From: a bacterium
Lineage (GTDB): Bacteria; Hydrothermota; Tepidihabitantia; B3-TA06
Assembly: GCA_012517375.1 (NCBI GenBank)
Contig: JAAYVC010000010.1
Coordinates: 1 to 39,099, forward strand
Length of the DNA: 39,099 bases
Direction of reading: 5' to 3'
This document shows, one piece after another, positions 1 to 9,026 of the stretch; the stretch's first letter is position 1, and each line of letters begins with the position of its first letter. A model generated the notes under the pieces. It ran no database searches. It saw only the letters and a list, made by a program, of their open reading frames with translations, and was not told the origin of the DNA. Both the position numbers and the translations under genes were made by a program.

Positions 1-2804
1 CCTGCATTCTTGCTGCCCGATACGAGGGTTGTTACAAGCTTACCCGATATGTCGTAGACCTTTACGCTCACGTTTACGGTTGCAGGCAACGTGAAGGTTA
101 CGCCGCTCGGCGTCGCTGACTCGAGGGCGAACGGAAGAGGCGGTAGACCTTCTTCTATGCCGGAGTTGATGTGCTGAATGTGGAAGTCGTTGTCCGGACA
201 CATATCGCCCGAAAGCTCGGTGCGGATCGTTATGGTGAACCAGTTGTCGCTGGGGCAGTTCCACACAGGGAAGACTATATCCGCAGTGTAGGGGTTCTCC
301 AGCGTGTTGCCGCGCCAGTCAAGAGTCGTGATGAGCTGGATGTTAGAATAGACCAGCGTGTCTGGGTCAGCGCCTTTGTCCAGTATCTCGCAGCGTACGG
401 GTACGTTGCTCTCCTGGTTGTAGCCGAAGTTCTCGACCGTAGCCGTAATCGTTTCGGCCGTGCCGCTTGCTACGATATCCGGAGGCGCGGGCGGCGGATT
501 AAGCTCTATAGCCACAACGCCTGCGTCGTGCGTCAGAAGCGAAAGCACGTTGCGGCGGACCGTATCGTTGTACGGGCAGTGGTCGGACTCGTCCGGGCCT
601 ATCTCGCCTAGATGGACGAGACCTATGAGCTCGTACTCAACGCCTACGACATAGTTGCCGTCGTACTTGTCGCATTTGCCTTCGGGCGTCCAGGGCACCT
701 GACCGACGTACATAGTGTCAAGACCGTCCGTGGGATCGCCGAGATATCCTATCTTCGGGATAAGAGCCGAGTCGGCATAGTCCGTGTCGCCGTCAGCCGT
801 TACCGCGAAGAACTTGACGGGCAGGAAGCCCGAGCTGGGCTCAGCCTGGCGTCCAATGTTGGCAATCGCGACTTCGGGCGTAATGGCTACGCCAGCCTCA
901 ACCCAATTGTCGTCCGGATGGGTTATCTCGTAGGCTGTAACGTCGTGAGCCTCGCCGTAGTAGCACGGAGGAGCCGGCTTGGGCGAAAGCGGATAAGGTC
1001 CGAAGCCGAGGTGAACGAAGGCTTCGATAGGCGTGGTGTAGTAGTCTTCGCCGTACACGAGGGAGCCATAACTCAATGCGTCATCCACGCAGAGAGGTCC
1101 CCAGCCTTCGAAATACGGGGTACCGAAATAAGTATGACGGAAGAAGCTGCGTCCAGGACCGGGTCCCTGATAGCAGGGATGATCGCCGGGCCAGAGGGTC
1201 ATTCCGTAGTTGTCGTACCATCCTGCGCAATCCATAGTACCCATAGCTCCTGCACCGGTCAAGCTCAAAAAGACTCCGCCGGGAGAGCTCGATGAGACCC
1301 AGCGTCCAAACGCTCCGAACTTAGCCTTGTTCCAGCCCATCTTCGGGGTTTCAAGAACGCCGGAGAATGCGGCAGTAGGCTGTGGAATTCCGCAGCCGGC
1401 GACAGGCATATAGCCTTCTATTGAACCGGGGGTGTGAAGCGGACCGTATTGGTCCGGGTCGAGGTATACGCGGGCGCCAATCATGAGAACGCCGCCGTCG
1501 CAAGGATACCATGTCATGGCATCGCCTTGATTGCTTACCGACCAGCCGTAGCCCTCGGCGTCGCCGAAGTTCCAGTTGTAGCGGAAGGTGTCGTCGCAGT
1601 GCACGAAGCTTTCAACCTCTATGGTGTCGTTGTAGTGGCACTCGTCCGTTGCAAGCTGGCAGCCGAGAACCTTGGTGTAGGTCATGCCTATCTCGCCGGG
1701 TTCCCAGCAGGGAGCCACAAGGGTGTCCATCGCATTGGGCATGAGATCGAACGAACCGAGAACCTCGTGGTAAACCTGTGCGTCGTTGTCATCGTAGATG
1801 TCAAGACTGGCCGTGAAGTGCTCGGCTTCGGTTCCCAGGTTGGCGAGCACGAGCTTGGGCTCGGTCTTCGTCCAGCGCAGAACAACCGGACCGGGAGCGA
1901 GTATGGTATATGCAGCGATATCGTGCTTGAATATCATCTTGTAGCCGGCGCGTACGGCGCGGCTGTTTGAAATAGTTCCCTGGTACCAGATACCATGGGT
2001 GCCGCCCTGGTCTTCTATACCGGCCCTTGCATTGTCCGCGGTCCAGCTTGCCGCTGAGCCGTAGAGGAAGTGAACGAAATGGCGGCTGAATATGATGCCG
2101 CAAGATCCCGCGACATCCAGAAGGGCCTGGCCGCCGGTTCTGAGTCCGAGCTGGAAGGTGTAGGTATTGCTACCTGAAGCGCTTCTTATCGCGTTCCACT
2201 GAATCATAAGACCCTGAACCTGAGCGCTCACGGATTGATCGAGATAGAATACGCGGTTCGAGTTCGAGGGCTCGGGCGTAAGAGTGGGGTTGTAGTCCGC
2301 CCAAAGAGGGGCGAAGAGCTCGTTAGGGGCCGCAACATTTGGGATCGGGGGTACAGAGGTCGGCGGCGTAGGAGCGCCGTCTACCTCTACGGACTGGTCA
2401 AAGCTTGCCCAGCCGTCAGGGGAGATGTAAAGCTCGTCGCCGGGTACGTACCAGTGACCGTAGAACCAGAAGGAGTCTGTCATTGTGTAGGCGAAGGGCC
2501 TATCGTTGTAAGGCGCGCACTTGTTGGCGCCGTAGCCTGTGATGTCGTACCACTGAGGCAGATTCGGCATAACCGGCACTGTAAACGGGGGAGTTCCCGC
2601 CGTGTTTACGTTACCGTCGTACATCCAGTACCAGCCGGTATTCGCGTTGGGCGCCTGACTCCAGAGCACGCCTCCGTCAGCGGGCTGTACCCAACCTTGG
2701 CGCAGCGCATCATACTTAGCATCTTTATTTGTGACCACGGTCGTCGCAAACCCTGCGATCACAAAGCCCAGAATGAGCGCTACTGCAAAAAGCTTTTTAC
2801 TCAT
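1..2804 (-). CDS. Large secreted protein with T9SS-type C-terminal domain, cut by left window edge
   Basis: An open frame runs leftward from the ATG at 2804 without a stop to the window edge, giving about 934 residues. The start follows an AGGAGG site at 2811-2817. The N-terminus is a signal peptide (MSKKLF, then a hydrophobic stretch ending near residue 20). The body is rich in Trp, Tyr, Pro and Cys, with beta-sandwich-like segments; near residues 760-870 it resembles CARDB/Ig-like modules (DAGVVAIE..PP). The last visible residues (FTLPATVNVSVKVYDISGK, then LVTTLVSG) match the start of a Por/T9SS-type C-terminal sorting domain, which needs roughly 35-40 more residues beyond the edge. I infer export and surface anchoring or release. 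No enzymatic motif was recognised. Long open frames on the plus strand across this stretch are shadows of this gene. Confidence 0.85.
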   Translation of the reverse strand, partial: MSKKLFAVALILGFVIAGFATTVVTNKDAKYDALRQGWVQPADGGVLWSQAPNANTGWYWMYDGNVNTAGTPPFTVPVMPNLPQWYDITGYGANKCAPYNDRPFAYTMTDSFWFYGHWYVPGDELYISPDGWASFDQSVEVDGAPTPPTSVPPIPNVAAPNELFAPLWADYNPTLTPEPSNSNRVFYLDQSVSAQVQGLMIQWNAIRSASGSNTYTFQLGLRTGGQALLDVAGSCGIIFSRHFVHFLYGSAASWTADNARAGIEDQGGTHGIWYQGTISNSRAVRAGYKMIFKHDIAAYTILAPGPVVLRWTKTEPKLVLANLGTEAEHFTASLDIYDDNDAQVYHEVLGSFDLMPNAMDTLVAPCWEPGEIGMTYTKVLGCQLATDECHYNDTIEVESFVHCDDTFRYNWNFGDAEGYGWSVSNQGDAMTWYPCDGGVLMIGARVYLDPDQYGPLHTPGSIEGYMPVAGCGIPQPTAAFSGVLETPKMGWNKAKFGAFGRWVSSSSPGGVFLSLTGAGAMGTMDCAGWYDNYGMTLWPGDHPCYQGPGPGRSFFRHTYFGTPYFEGWGPLCVDDALSYGSLVYGEDYYTTPIEAFVHLGFGPYPLSPKPAPPCYYGEAHDVTAYEITHPDDNWVEAGVAITPEVAIANIGRQAEPSSGFLPVKFFAVTADGDTDYADSALIPKIGYLGDPTDGLDTMYVGQVPWTPEGKCDKYDGNYVVGVEYELIGLVHLGEIGPDESDHCPYNDTVRRNVLSLLTHDAGVVAIELNPPPAPPDIVASGTAETITATVENFGYNQESNVPVRCEILDKGADPDTLVYSNIQLITTLDWRGNTLENPYTADIVFPVWNCPSDNWFTITIRTELSGDMCPDNDFHIQHINSGIEEGLPPLPFALESATPSGVTFTLPATVNVSVKVYDISGKLVTTLVSGSKNA

Positions 2805-2900
2805 TAGGTTTTCCTCCTTACGAAAAGGTTTTTTTAAGCAAAGGGTGGGAGTATCTATCCTCCACGCTTTGCCAGGTTTGTCTTAGTTCTCACCTCTCTT

Positions 2901-2921
2901 TTATACACTTCTAAGCTTCAT
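2901..2921 (-). other. Possible leaderless mini-ORF in the leader (6 codons)
   Basis: An ATG at 2921 lies 8 nt past the -10 box, at the predicted +1, and reads MKLRSV before TAA. It could be a leader peptide or chance. It is listed because the glutamate dehydrogenase and mfd leaders show the same arrangement. Confidence 0.25.
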
Positions 2922-2928
2922 TGTTTGA

Positions 2929-2957
2929 AGTATAGGGGTTTCCTGCGATTTTGTCAA
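2929..2957 (-). promoter_or_regulatory. Sigma70-type promoter for the large secreted protein
   Basis: On the minus strand, TTGACA (2957-2952) is followed by a 17 nt spacer and TATACT (2934-2929). The predicted start of transcription is about 2921-2923, leaving a leader of nearly 120 nt before the AGGAGG and ATG at 2804. The match to consensus is strong and the orientation fits the downstream gene. Confidence 0.75.
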
Positions 2958-3281
2958 GCCCCCGAAAGGCAACTTGAGAGAATCCGAAGGAACCCCTTTT
3001 TGTACGCTGTATTAATTGTTTCTCTTCCCGTAACAAATTATTCCCTGACAGCGTTTACTTCATAAAGCTTTAGCAAGATGCGTGCCACCCTTGATTCGTT
3101 GCAAGTTATTTTTTTTTTAACCTTATGTATAGCACTGCTTAAATTTAATGACCAGGGTTCAATATTAAGTAAAACCTGATTATAGAAAATTATAACTTCT
3201 TGTCTCTGTCTAGATGGCTTATTTCCCAAAGCTACACTCCCATAATTGTGGTGTTCCTGACAAACAATTGAACAATCCATC
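2958..3281. other. Divergent intergenic region without a supported gene
   Basis: This AT-rich gap separates the minus-strand secreted-protein promoter from the plus-strand glycosyltransferase promoter. An 80-codon minus-strand frame at 3038-3280 has no ribosome binding site, no convincing promoter at its start and no recognisable family, so it is not called as a gene. Confidence 0.5.
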
Positions 3282-3310
3282 TTGACTTTTACGCACTTGT
3301 TTGATACACT
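3282..3310 (+). promoter_or_regulatory. Promoter of the glycan operon; leaderless start
   Basis: TTGACT (3282-3287), a 17 nt spacer and TACACT (3305-3310). The GTG start of the first gene is at 3317, exactly 7 nt after the -10 box, so the mRNA should begin at the start codon. No Shine-Dalgarno sequence is present. Confidence 0.75.
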
Positions 3311-3316
3311 TACTAC

Positions 3317-4228
3317 GTGAAGAAAAAAAAGGTTTCAATAATAATACCTGCTTTCAACGAAGAGGAGAGTGTGCCTTTGCTTATAGCTCAGTTCCTTGAG
3401 CTTAAGGCGAAAGCAAGTTTTGATTTTGAAGTCATATTTGTAGATGATGGAAGCACTGACAATACTTTTCAGGTTGCTTCAGGTCTTTCCAAGAAAAATG
3501 CTTTCCTGAAGGTATTCAGTCACCGGACAAACTTCGGAATAACGAAAGTTCTGGAAACCGGCTTCAAGCAATCATCGGGCGAGATTTTTGTCTTCTTCCC
3601 TGCAGATCTCCAGTTCCTCGCTTCGGATATCCCGAAGCTCGTTTCACCGATTATTGAAGGCGATGCTGATCTTGTCACGGGACGCAAGGAAGGCCGGTAC
3701 GAAAAGAAGTTCGTTTCTCAAGTTTACAATACCCTTTCAAGACTCCTTTTCAGAGTCGGTGTAAAGGATCTAAATTCTATAAAAGCTTTCAGGAAAGAGG
3801 TTGTAGAAGGAATGGCCTTGCGCAAGGACTGGCACAGATACCTTGTCGTTCTTGCTGCAAATGAAGGATGGCGAATTGGTGAAGTGGATGTTACTTTAAC
3901 GCCGAGAAGGTTCGGTAAATCCAAATTCGGCTTCTGGCGCATACCTATAGGCGTACTTGATATGATCTCGGTGGCTTTCTTGCTAAGGTATTCTCGTAAA
4001 CCCATGCTTCTCTTCGGAACGCTCGGGGGGGCAAGCTTATTTTCGGGAGTTATTGCAGGAATCGTTGCTATCTTCCTGAGAGTCTTCGGTACTGGGTTCA
4101 GACCACTGCTTTATCTTGTAATTTTGTTGATCCTGGTAGGGCTTCTGCTTATCGTTGCAGGCTTTATTGCAGAGCAAGTTGCGCAACTTAGAGCTGAATT
4201 TGATCTCCTGAAGCGCAGTCGGCACTGA
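3317..4228 (+). CDS. GT2-family polyprenyl-phosphate glycosyltransferase (DPM1/GtrB type)
   Basis: The 303-residue protein has a GT-A fold N-terminus (SIIIPAFNEEESV at residues 7-19), the nucleotide-sugar motif DDGS at 43-46 and a DxD-region equivalent PADLQ at 95-99. Two hydrophobic C-terminal segments (about 235-255 and 263-287) resemble those of GtrB-like enzymes that transfer a sugar from a nucleotide donor to a polyprenyl phosphate at the cytoplasmic face of the membrane. The start is GTG, with the transcript apparently beginning at this codon. The stop is followed after 3 nt by the next glycosyltransferase, so the two are co-transcribed and probably act on the same surface glycan. The donor sugar cannot be predicted. 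Confidence 0.88.
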   Translation: MKKKKVSIIIPAFNEEESVPLLIAQFLELKAKASFDFEVIFVDDGSTDNTFQVASGLSKKNAFLKVFSHRTNFGITKVLETGFKQSSGEIFVFFPADLQFLASDIPKLVSPIIEGDADLVTGRKEGRYEKKFVSQVYNTLSRLLFRVGVKDLNSIKAFRKEVVEGMALRKDWHRYLVVLAANEGWRIGEVDVTLTPRRFGKSKFGFWRIPIGVLDMISVAFLLRYSRKPMLLFGTLGGASLFSGVIAGIVAIFLRVFGTGFRPLLYLVILLILVGLLLIVAGFIAEQVAQLRAEFDLLKRSRH

Positions 4229-4231
4229 TAG

Positions 4232-5386
4232 ATGCGGGTTCTTTTCCTGACCCACAATTACCCGAGATTCAAAGGCGATCAAGCGGGCACTTTTATTGAG
4301 GAGTTAGCCTTGGCTCTGCCGGATGATTGTAAAGTATTAGTATTGTGCCCTCATGCGAAGGGTTTGAGGATTAAAGAAAAGAGGGGAAAAGTAACGATTT
4401 ATCGTTTCAGATATGCTGCGGAGAGGAAGGAAACGCTTGCCTATGAAGGAAAGATGCTTGCGTCGCTCCGCCAGGGGATAAAAGGAATAATTGAATTGTT
4501 TATCTTCACTTTCTCCTTTGTAAAATCCATACGCAAGCTGATTGTTAGCGAAAACATAGATATCATCCACGCCCACTGGCTGATGCCTGCAGGAATTGCA
4601 GCAAGACTTGCCCTTTCATCGTGGCATATACCATTGCTCTTAAGTGTTCATGGAACTGATGTTATGTTACTGAAGAACCTAATATTCGGTCGAGCACTCT
4701 CGCGATGGGTGCTGTCGCGCATTAGACTCTTGATGCCTGTTTCACGCTTCCTTGGTGATACTCTTGAGAAGATAAGTGGTGTAAAAAAGCAGAAAGAGCT
4801 CCTGCCGATGCCCGCATCCAAGAATTTCCTTGCCCGGCCGAAGAGGAGACTCGCCAAAAGGATTGTGGCCATTGGCAATCTGGTCAAACAAAAAAGATTT
4901 GATGTTCTGATTGACGCCTTGGGGGTTCTCGCAGAAGTAGGAATAAAGCTCGATCTTGCGATTGTCGGCGACGGGCCTGAAAGAAAATCTCTGGAAGACC
5001 TGTGCCTGGAAAAGAATATCAACACTATATTCGTTGGAAGACAGCCACATCATAAGATACCTGAAATATTGAAGGATGCAGGTATATTGGTCCTGCCTTC
5101 GGTAGATGAAGGATTCGGCTTGGCTCTTGTTGAAGGTCAGCTTGCAGGCCTTGCAGTAATTGGCGCCGATGCCGGCGGGCAGCGCGATATAATAGAAGAC
5201 GGGAAAACCGGTATACTTGTGAAACCGGATGACGTTCATTCGCTGGCCAAAGCCATTGCCGATCTCCTTTCTGATGAGCGGAAGACGTTGAAAATGGCAG
5301 CTTTAGGCCAGGCCAATGCAAAACGCTTTCTTGCCGGGTACGCGGCAACCCGCCTTTCAGATATATATAAGAGGGTGCTTTCTTGA
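4232..5386 (+). CDS. GT4-family glycosyltransferase
   Basis: The 384-residue protein has the two-Rossmann GT-B layout of family 4. The N-terminal half begins MRVLFLTHNYPRFKGDQAG and contains HAHWLMPAGIAARLAL and SVHGTDVML. The C-terminal donor domain begins near AIGNLVKQKRFDVLIDAL and carries the E-x7-E region (EGFGLALVEGQLAG, about residues 292-305) followed by GGQRDIIEDGKTG. It should transfer a nucleotide-activated sugar to a lipid-linked or glycan acceptor at the cytoplasmic membrane. The ATG is 3 nt after the previous stop and has no evident Shine-Dalgarno, which suggests translational coupling. Its stop overlaps the next start (TTGA). Confidence 0.9.
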   Translation: MRVLFLTHNYPRFKGDQAGTFIEELALALPDDCKVLVLCPHAKGLRIKEKRGKVTIYRFRYAAERKETLAYEGKMLASLRQGIKGIIELFIFTFSFVKSIRKLIVSENIDIIHAHWLMPAGIAARLALSSWHIPLLLSVHGTDVMLLKNLIFGRALSRWVLSRIRLLMPVSRFLGDTLEKISGVKKQKELLPMPASKNFLARPKRRLAKRIVAIGNLVKQKRFDVLIDALGVLAEVGIKLDLAIVGDGPERKSLEDLCLEKNINTIFVGRQPHHKIPEILKDAGILVLPSVDEGFGLALVEGQLAGLAVIGADAGGQRDIIEDGKTGILVKPDDVHSLAKAIADLLSDERKTLKMAALGQANAKRFLAGYAATRLSDIYKRVLS

Positions 5387-6396
5387 ATGACGAGATGAAG
5401 CCTGATAAAAAGCCCCAACCTAAGACAAAGACATGGAAAAAGGTTCTGAGATGGACTATACAAATAGCAATAATTGGAGCAATCGTTTTTTTCCTTACCA
5501 GAACGGTTGTAAAAAACTGGGAACAGGTTAAGGATTTTCAATGGAATTTTAATCCCTGGTTTTTGATTCTTTCCTTTGTTGCTTTGGGCGTAACGCTTTT
5601 CTATATGATTGTTTTATGGCGAGGGCTGCTTATTAAGCTAGGGGGGAGTGTCGGGCTCCCGTCGGCCATAAGGATTTTCGCAATCTCGTCCATGGGCAGA
5701 TACCTGCCCGGTAAAGTCTGGCAGATAGCCGGAATGGTATATCTTGGACAAAAAGAGGGCGTGCGTGCTGAGACGGGCGTTTGGGCTGCAGTGCTCGCGC
5801 AGATATTGGCCGTGCTTGCAGGGATATTATTCTTTTCCGTATCCCTGATTGTCGAACCGCAAAGAATTCTTTTACCTTTCATGAAAAGCCTGGGCGTCAA
5901 TAACTTCTCGCCGTACTGGCTTCTTCTGCCCGTATTGCTCGTTCTGGTACTGATCCACCCGAGGATTCTGAAAGGTTTCACAAACTGGCTCTTGAGAATC
6001 CTTAAACGAGAACCTCTCGAGTTCAATCTTTCATACATCAGATTGCTTTCTTTTTTCCTTTTATATGTGCTGAGCTGGTTTTTTTACGGAATCACTTTTT
6101 ATCTGTTCGTTTCATCCATACACCCTGTACCTTTAACCGACTGGTTCGTAATATCGGGTTCTTTCGCAGCTGCATATATAGTAGGGCTTCTGGCGCTCTT
6201 CGTCCCCGGAGGCCTGGGTGTCAGAGAAGGAATTCTTGCCTTGTTTCTTGCCGGATTGGTCGGGTCAGGGGTAGCCGTTGCTATTTCTTTCGGCCAGAGG
6301 CTGTGGTTCACGATTATTGAGTTGACTTTAGTGTTAATTGCCGTTATCTTTATGCGGAGGAAAAATGTCAAAGAAGAAACCGACGAAAAAAAATGA
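5383..6396 (+). CDS. LPG-synthase-TM/UPF0104-type integral membrane protein
   Basis: The 337-residue polytopic protein has a short Lys-rich cytoplasmic N-terminus and about eight hydrophobic segments. It carries hallmarks of the lysylphosphatidylglycerol synthase transmembrane-region family (PF03706): a GRYLPGKVWQIAG segment in the middle and PGGLGVREG near residue 280. Stand-alone members often sit in glycan loci and are proposed to act in lipid-linked sugar handling. No aminoacyl-transfer domain is attached, so lysyl-PG synthesis is not indicated. The start is either TTG at 5383, overlapping the previous stop, or ATG at 5395; I keep TTG because of the overlap. The 3' end overlaps the next gene by 32 nt. 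Confidence 0.8.
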   Translation: MNDEMKPDKKPQPKTKTWKKVLRWTIQIAIIGAIVFFLTRTVVKNWEQVKDFQWNFNPWFLILSFVALGVTLFYMIVLWRGLLIKLGGSVGLPSAIRIFAISSMGRYLPGKVWQIAGMVYLGQKEGVRAETGVWAAVLAQILAVLAGILFFSVSLIVEPQRILLPFMKSLGVNNFSPYWLLLPVLLVLVLIHPRILKGFTNWLLRILKREPLEFNLSYIRLLSFFLLYVLSWFFYGITFYLFVSSIHPVPLTDWFVISGSFAAAYIVGLLALFVPGGLGVREGILALFLAGLVGSGVAVAISFGQRLWFTIIELTLVLIAVIFMRRKNVKEETDEKK

Positions 6397-8947
6397 ACCG
6401 AAACAAATCCAAGAGAAAGCAACAGTTACTGCCCCGGAGTACAAAATAGGCTGGGGCTGGCTTCTTTTAGGTCTCAGCATACTCGTGTTCCTTTTATTCG
6501 CAAACACTCTTGCCAGAGGTCACTTGATCCAGGGTTCAGACCAGCTGCTGGCAGGATACATGTTCAAATCTTTCGCTCAGGATGCAATTCGGACAACAGG
6601 TCAGATGCCGCTTTGGAATCCATACATCTTTGCTGGCCTGCCCTACATAGATGCCCTTCACGGCGATGCTTTGTATATTACGGCTTTCTTAAGGCTCGTC
6701 TTTCCAGTAGGAACGGTGATGTCGCTCGTTTTCATTATTCAAATCATTGTTGCAGGAATCTTCACTTACGGTTTCCTTAGAACATTGAAGACAAGCCAAG
6801 CTGTCGCCTTAATCGGCGCTATTGCATACATGTTCACGGGTGTGATGGTCACCCACGTTGTGTCCGGGCACGACGGAAAAATCATCGTTTCATCCCTTCT
6901 GCCCGCCGGGTTGTTCTTGATACAGAAAGCATTCGATCCCGAAACAAGGCGGCAGCTCATGTGGTTTTCGCTCCTCGGACTCGTGATAGGTCTTGCACTG
7001 CTCTCTCCTCACGTTCAGATGACCTACTACATGCTGATGATGATGGCCTTCTACATCATATTCAAGCTCCTTGCTCTCGGCATCAAGGAGAAGCGCTGGG
7101 GATTCGGTGCAAAAAGCCTCGGCCTTTCCTTCGGCTCCCTTGCATTAGGCTTTGCCATATCGGCGATTCAGTTCCTGCCTTCTATAGCCTATCTTGCATT
7201 CTCGCCAAGAGGCGAAGGCGGAAGGGGGTGGGAATGGAACACTTCCTGGTCAATGCCGAGGCTTGAGGTCTTCGATCTCTTTAATGCAAGGTTCTCGGGA
7301 ATACTCGAGAACTACTGGGGTCCTAACGCATTCAAGCAGCACTCGGAGTACTTCGGGATTATAATAATGGCTCTGGCGATTGTCGGAATCATCTTAGCCT
7401 GGAAGCGCAAGGAGACCAAGTTCTTTATGGGGTTTTCACTTTTCGGATTGCTGATGTCGCTCGGAGGCAATACCTTCTTTTACAGAATCCCATACGAGAT
7501 TTTTCCGCTTCTCAAAAGCTTCAGGGCGCCTGCGATGATATTCTTCACGGTTGCTTTTTCCTCCGTAGTGTTAGCTGCCATGGCACTTGAGGAAATCATT
7601 AATGCTCCACCCAAACCCCAGAAGGAAAGACGGAAAAAGCCTGATATAGCCCTACTCGTATTTTCGATCATAGGTGGACTGATGGCTATACTGGCGATAT
7701 GGTCTTCCGCGGACCCCTCAGGATTCGGCAATTTCGTCTCGGGACTGGCACGGGGGGAGCTTATGCAGACCAACGGACCTGAAAGAGCTCAAGCCCTGCT
7801 TTCAAGGATGCAGGCAAACATACGGAACGCCTCCAATGGCTTCTGGTTAAGCTTTCTCTTCCTCGCCGGGGGTTTGTTGGTGATTCTTCTCTGGCGGCGT
7901 TTCAAAAAACTTACTTTGATTTGGGGTCTTGCGCTTGCAGGCTTAGTGTTTGTCGATCTGTGGCTTGTAGACCGTCACTTTGTAGATATTGTTAGGGACC
8001 GGAACGGCAATCCCATATCGGCAGAGGAGCTTTATGCACCAGATGAAGTTGTCAACTATCTTAAGGCTGACAACGGGATTTATAGGGTTTTCCCGCTTCA
8101 GTATATGGGCAACGACCTCTACCGCAGGGACGACTATCTTATGCTGCACGGAATCCAGTCCGTAGGCGGCTATCACGGCAATCAGCTGGAGCGCTACCAG
8201 GAGTTTATCGGCGCCCCGCACACCATCATGTTCCGCGACGCTTCAAATCTTCGCTATCCCGCTTTTCTTTCATTGCTGGACGTCAAGTACTTGATATCGT
8301 TAAGACTGCCTGAGATGGCTGACATAGACCGATATGCAGCCCAGGATCAGGCCATGATACGGGCGTTGTACTCCGAGCTCGGAACTTGGATAGACACTAC
8401 TCAGAGTACTTTCAAACCTGTATACCTGGGTCAGAACTACGCGATATACAGGAACTCAGCCCCAGTATCACGTGCGTGGCTTGCCTCGAATATCGAGGTA
8501 ATTAAGGACGATAAGGCGATTCTATCAAGAATCGCGCAAAAGGATTTCGACCCACACAGGGACGTTATTCTTGAAGAAAAACCCGGCGATTGGTTGAATT
8601 CCGCAGATACATCTTCGCCCGGCTACGTTAGCATAACGAGATACGAACCTAATGTTATTGAGTTGAAAACGGACGTAAAGCGGTCTTGCGTGCTTGTATT
8701 ATCGGAAAACTGGTACCCGTGGTATCGCGCATGGGTTGACGACAAGGAACAAAAGGTCTACCGCGCGGACTATACTTTGAGAGCGGTGGTTCTTAAGCCG
8801 GGCATGCATAGGATTGAGTTTCGCTTCAAGTCGCCGTATGTGACTGCAGGCGTCTGGATTACCTTTATATCCCTCGGCCTGGTCGGGCTGGCCGTGGCGC
8901 TCTCTCTAGTATCGATTAAGCGCAAGGACAAGAAAACAACCGGCTAA
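6365..8947 (+). CDS. YfhO-family large membrane protein (glycosyltransferase-like)
   Basis: The 860-residue protein has a Lys-rich N-terminus and a dozen or so transmembrane segments. Its C-terminal extracytoplasmic beta domain contains the segment NWYPWYRAWVDDKEQ and a final transmembrane helix, typical of YfhO (PF09586). Members resemble GT-C type membrane glycosyltransferases; YfhO has been linked to glycosylation of lipoteichoic acid in Bacillus. Acidic and His-containing loops early in the protein (HLIQGSDQLL, DALHGDALY) are the usual catalytic region. The ATG at 6365 follows GGAGG at 6356-6360; an upstream in-frame ATG at 6338 lacks such a site. It is the last gene of the operon and is followed by a strong terminator. 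Confidence 0.85.
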   Translation: MSKKKPTKKNEPKQIQEKATVTAPEYKIGWGWLLLGLSILVFLLFANTLARGHLIQGSDQLLAGYMFKSFAQDAIRTTGQMPLWNPYIFAGLPYIDALHGDALYITAFLRLVFPVGTVMSLVFIIQIIVAGIFTYGFLRTLKTSQAVALIGAIAYMFTGVMVTHVVSGHDGKIIVSSLLPAGLFLIQKAFDPETRRQLMWFSLLGLVIGLALLSPHVQMTYYMLMMMAFYIIFKLLALGIKEKRWGFGAKSLGLSFGSLALGFAISAIQFLPSIAYLAFSPRGEGGRGWEWNTSWSMPRLEVFDLFNARFSGILENYWGPNAFKQHSEYFGIIIMALAIVGIILAWKRKETKFFMGFSLFGLLMSLGGNTFFYRIPYEIFPLLKSFRAPAMIFFTVAFSSVVLAAMALEEIINAPPKPQKERRKKPDIALLVFSIIGGLMAILAIWSSADPSGFGNFVSGLARGELMQTNGPERAQALLSRMQANIRNASNGFWLSFLFLAGGLLVILLWRRFKKLTLIWGLALAGLVFVDLWLVDRHFVDIVRDRNGNPISAEELYAPDEVVNYLKADNGIYRVFPLQYMGNDLYRRDDYLMLHGIQSVGGYHGNQLERYQEFIGAPHTIMFRDASNLRYPAFLSLLDVKYLISLRLPEMADIDRYAAQDQAMIRALYSELGTWIDTTQSTFKPVYLGQNYAIYRNSAPVSRAWLASNIEVIKDDKAILSRIAQKDFDPHRDVILEEKPGDWLNSADTSSPGYVSITRYEPNVIELKTDVKRSCVLVLSENWYPWYRAWVDDKEQKVYRADYTLRAVVLKPGMHRIEFRFKSPYVTAGVWITFISLGLVGLAVALSLVSIKRKDKKTTG

Positions 8948-8971
8948 GTCGCTAGGTATTGTTCTATTGAC

Positions 8972-9002
8972 ACAAAAGCCCCCACTGTGAGGGGGCTTTT
9001 GT
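8972..9002. terminator. Bidirectional intrinsic terminator
   Basis: ACAAAAGCCCCC (8972-8983), a 7 nt loop and GGGGGCTTTTGT (8991-9002) form a 12-bp hairpin with A/T tracts on both sides. It lies between two convergent genes and can serve both. Confidence 0.9.
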
Positions 9003-9026
9003 ATATCATATGTACATTGAATTTTT

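Noticed and set aside
171-2807. Several plus-strand open frames of 146-227 codons across the left end
   Set aside because: They are opposite a continuous minus-strand gene with a signal peptide, an AGGAGG site and a promoter. Their Arg/Val-rich translations resemble no protein.
3038-3280. An 80-codon minus-strand frame in the divergent intergenic region
   Set aside because: It has no Shine-Dalgarno, no well-placed promoter and no recognisable motif. It could be a small protein but cannot be supported.
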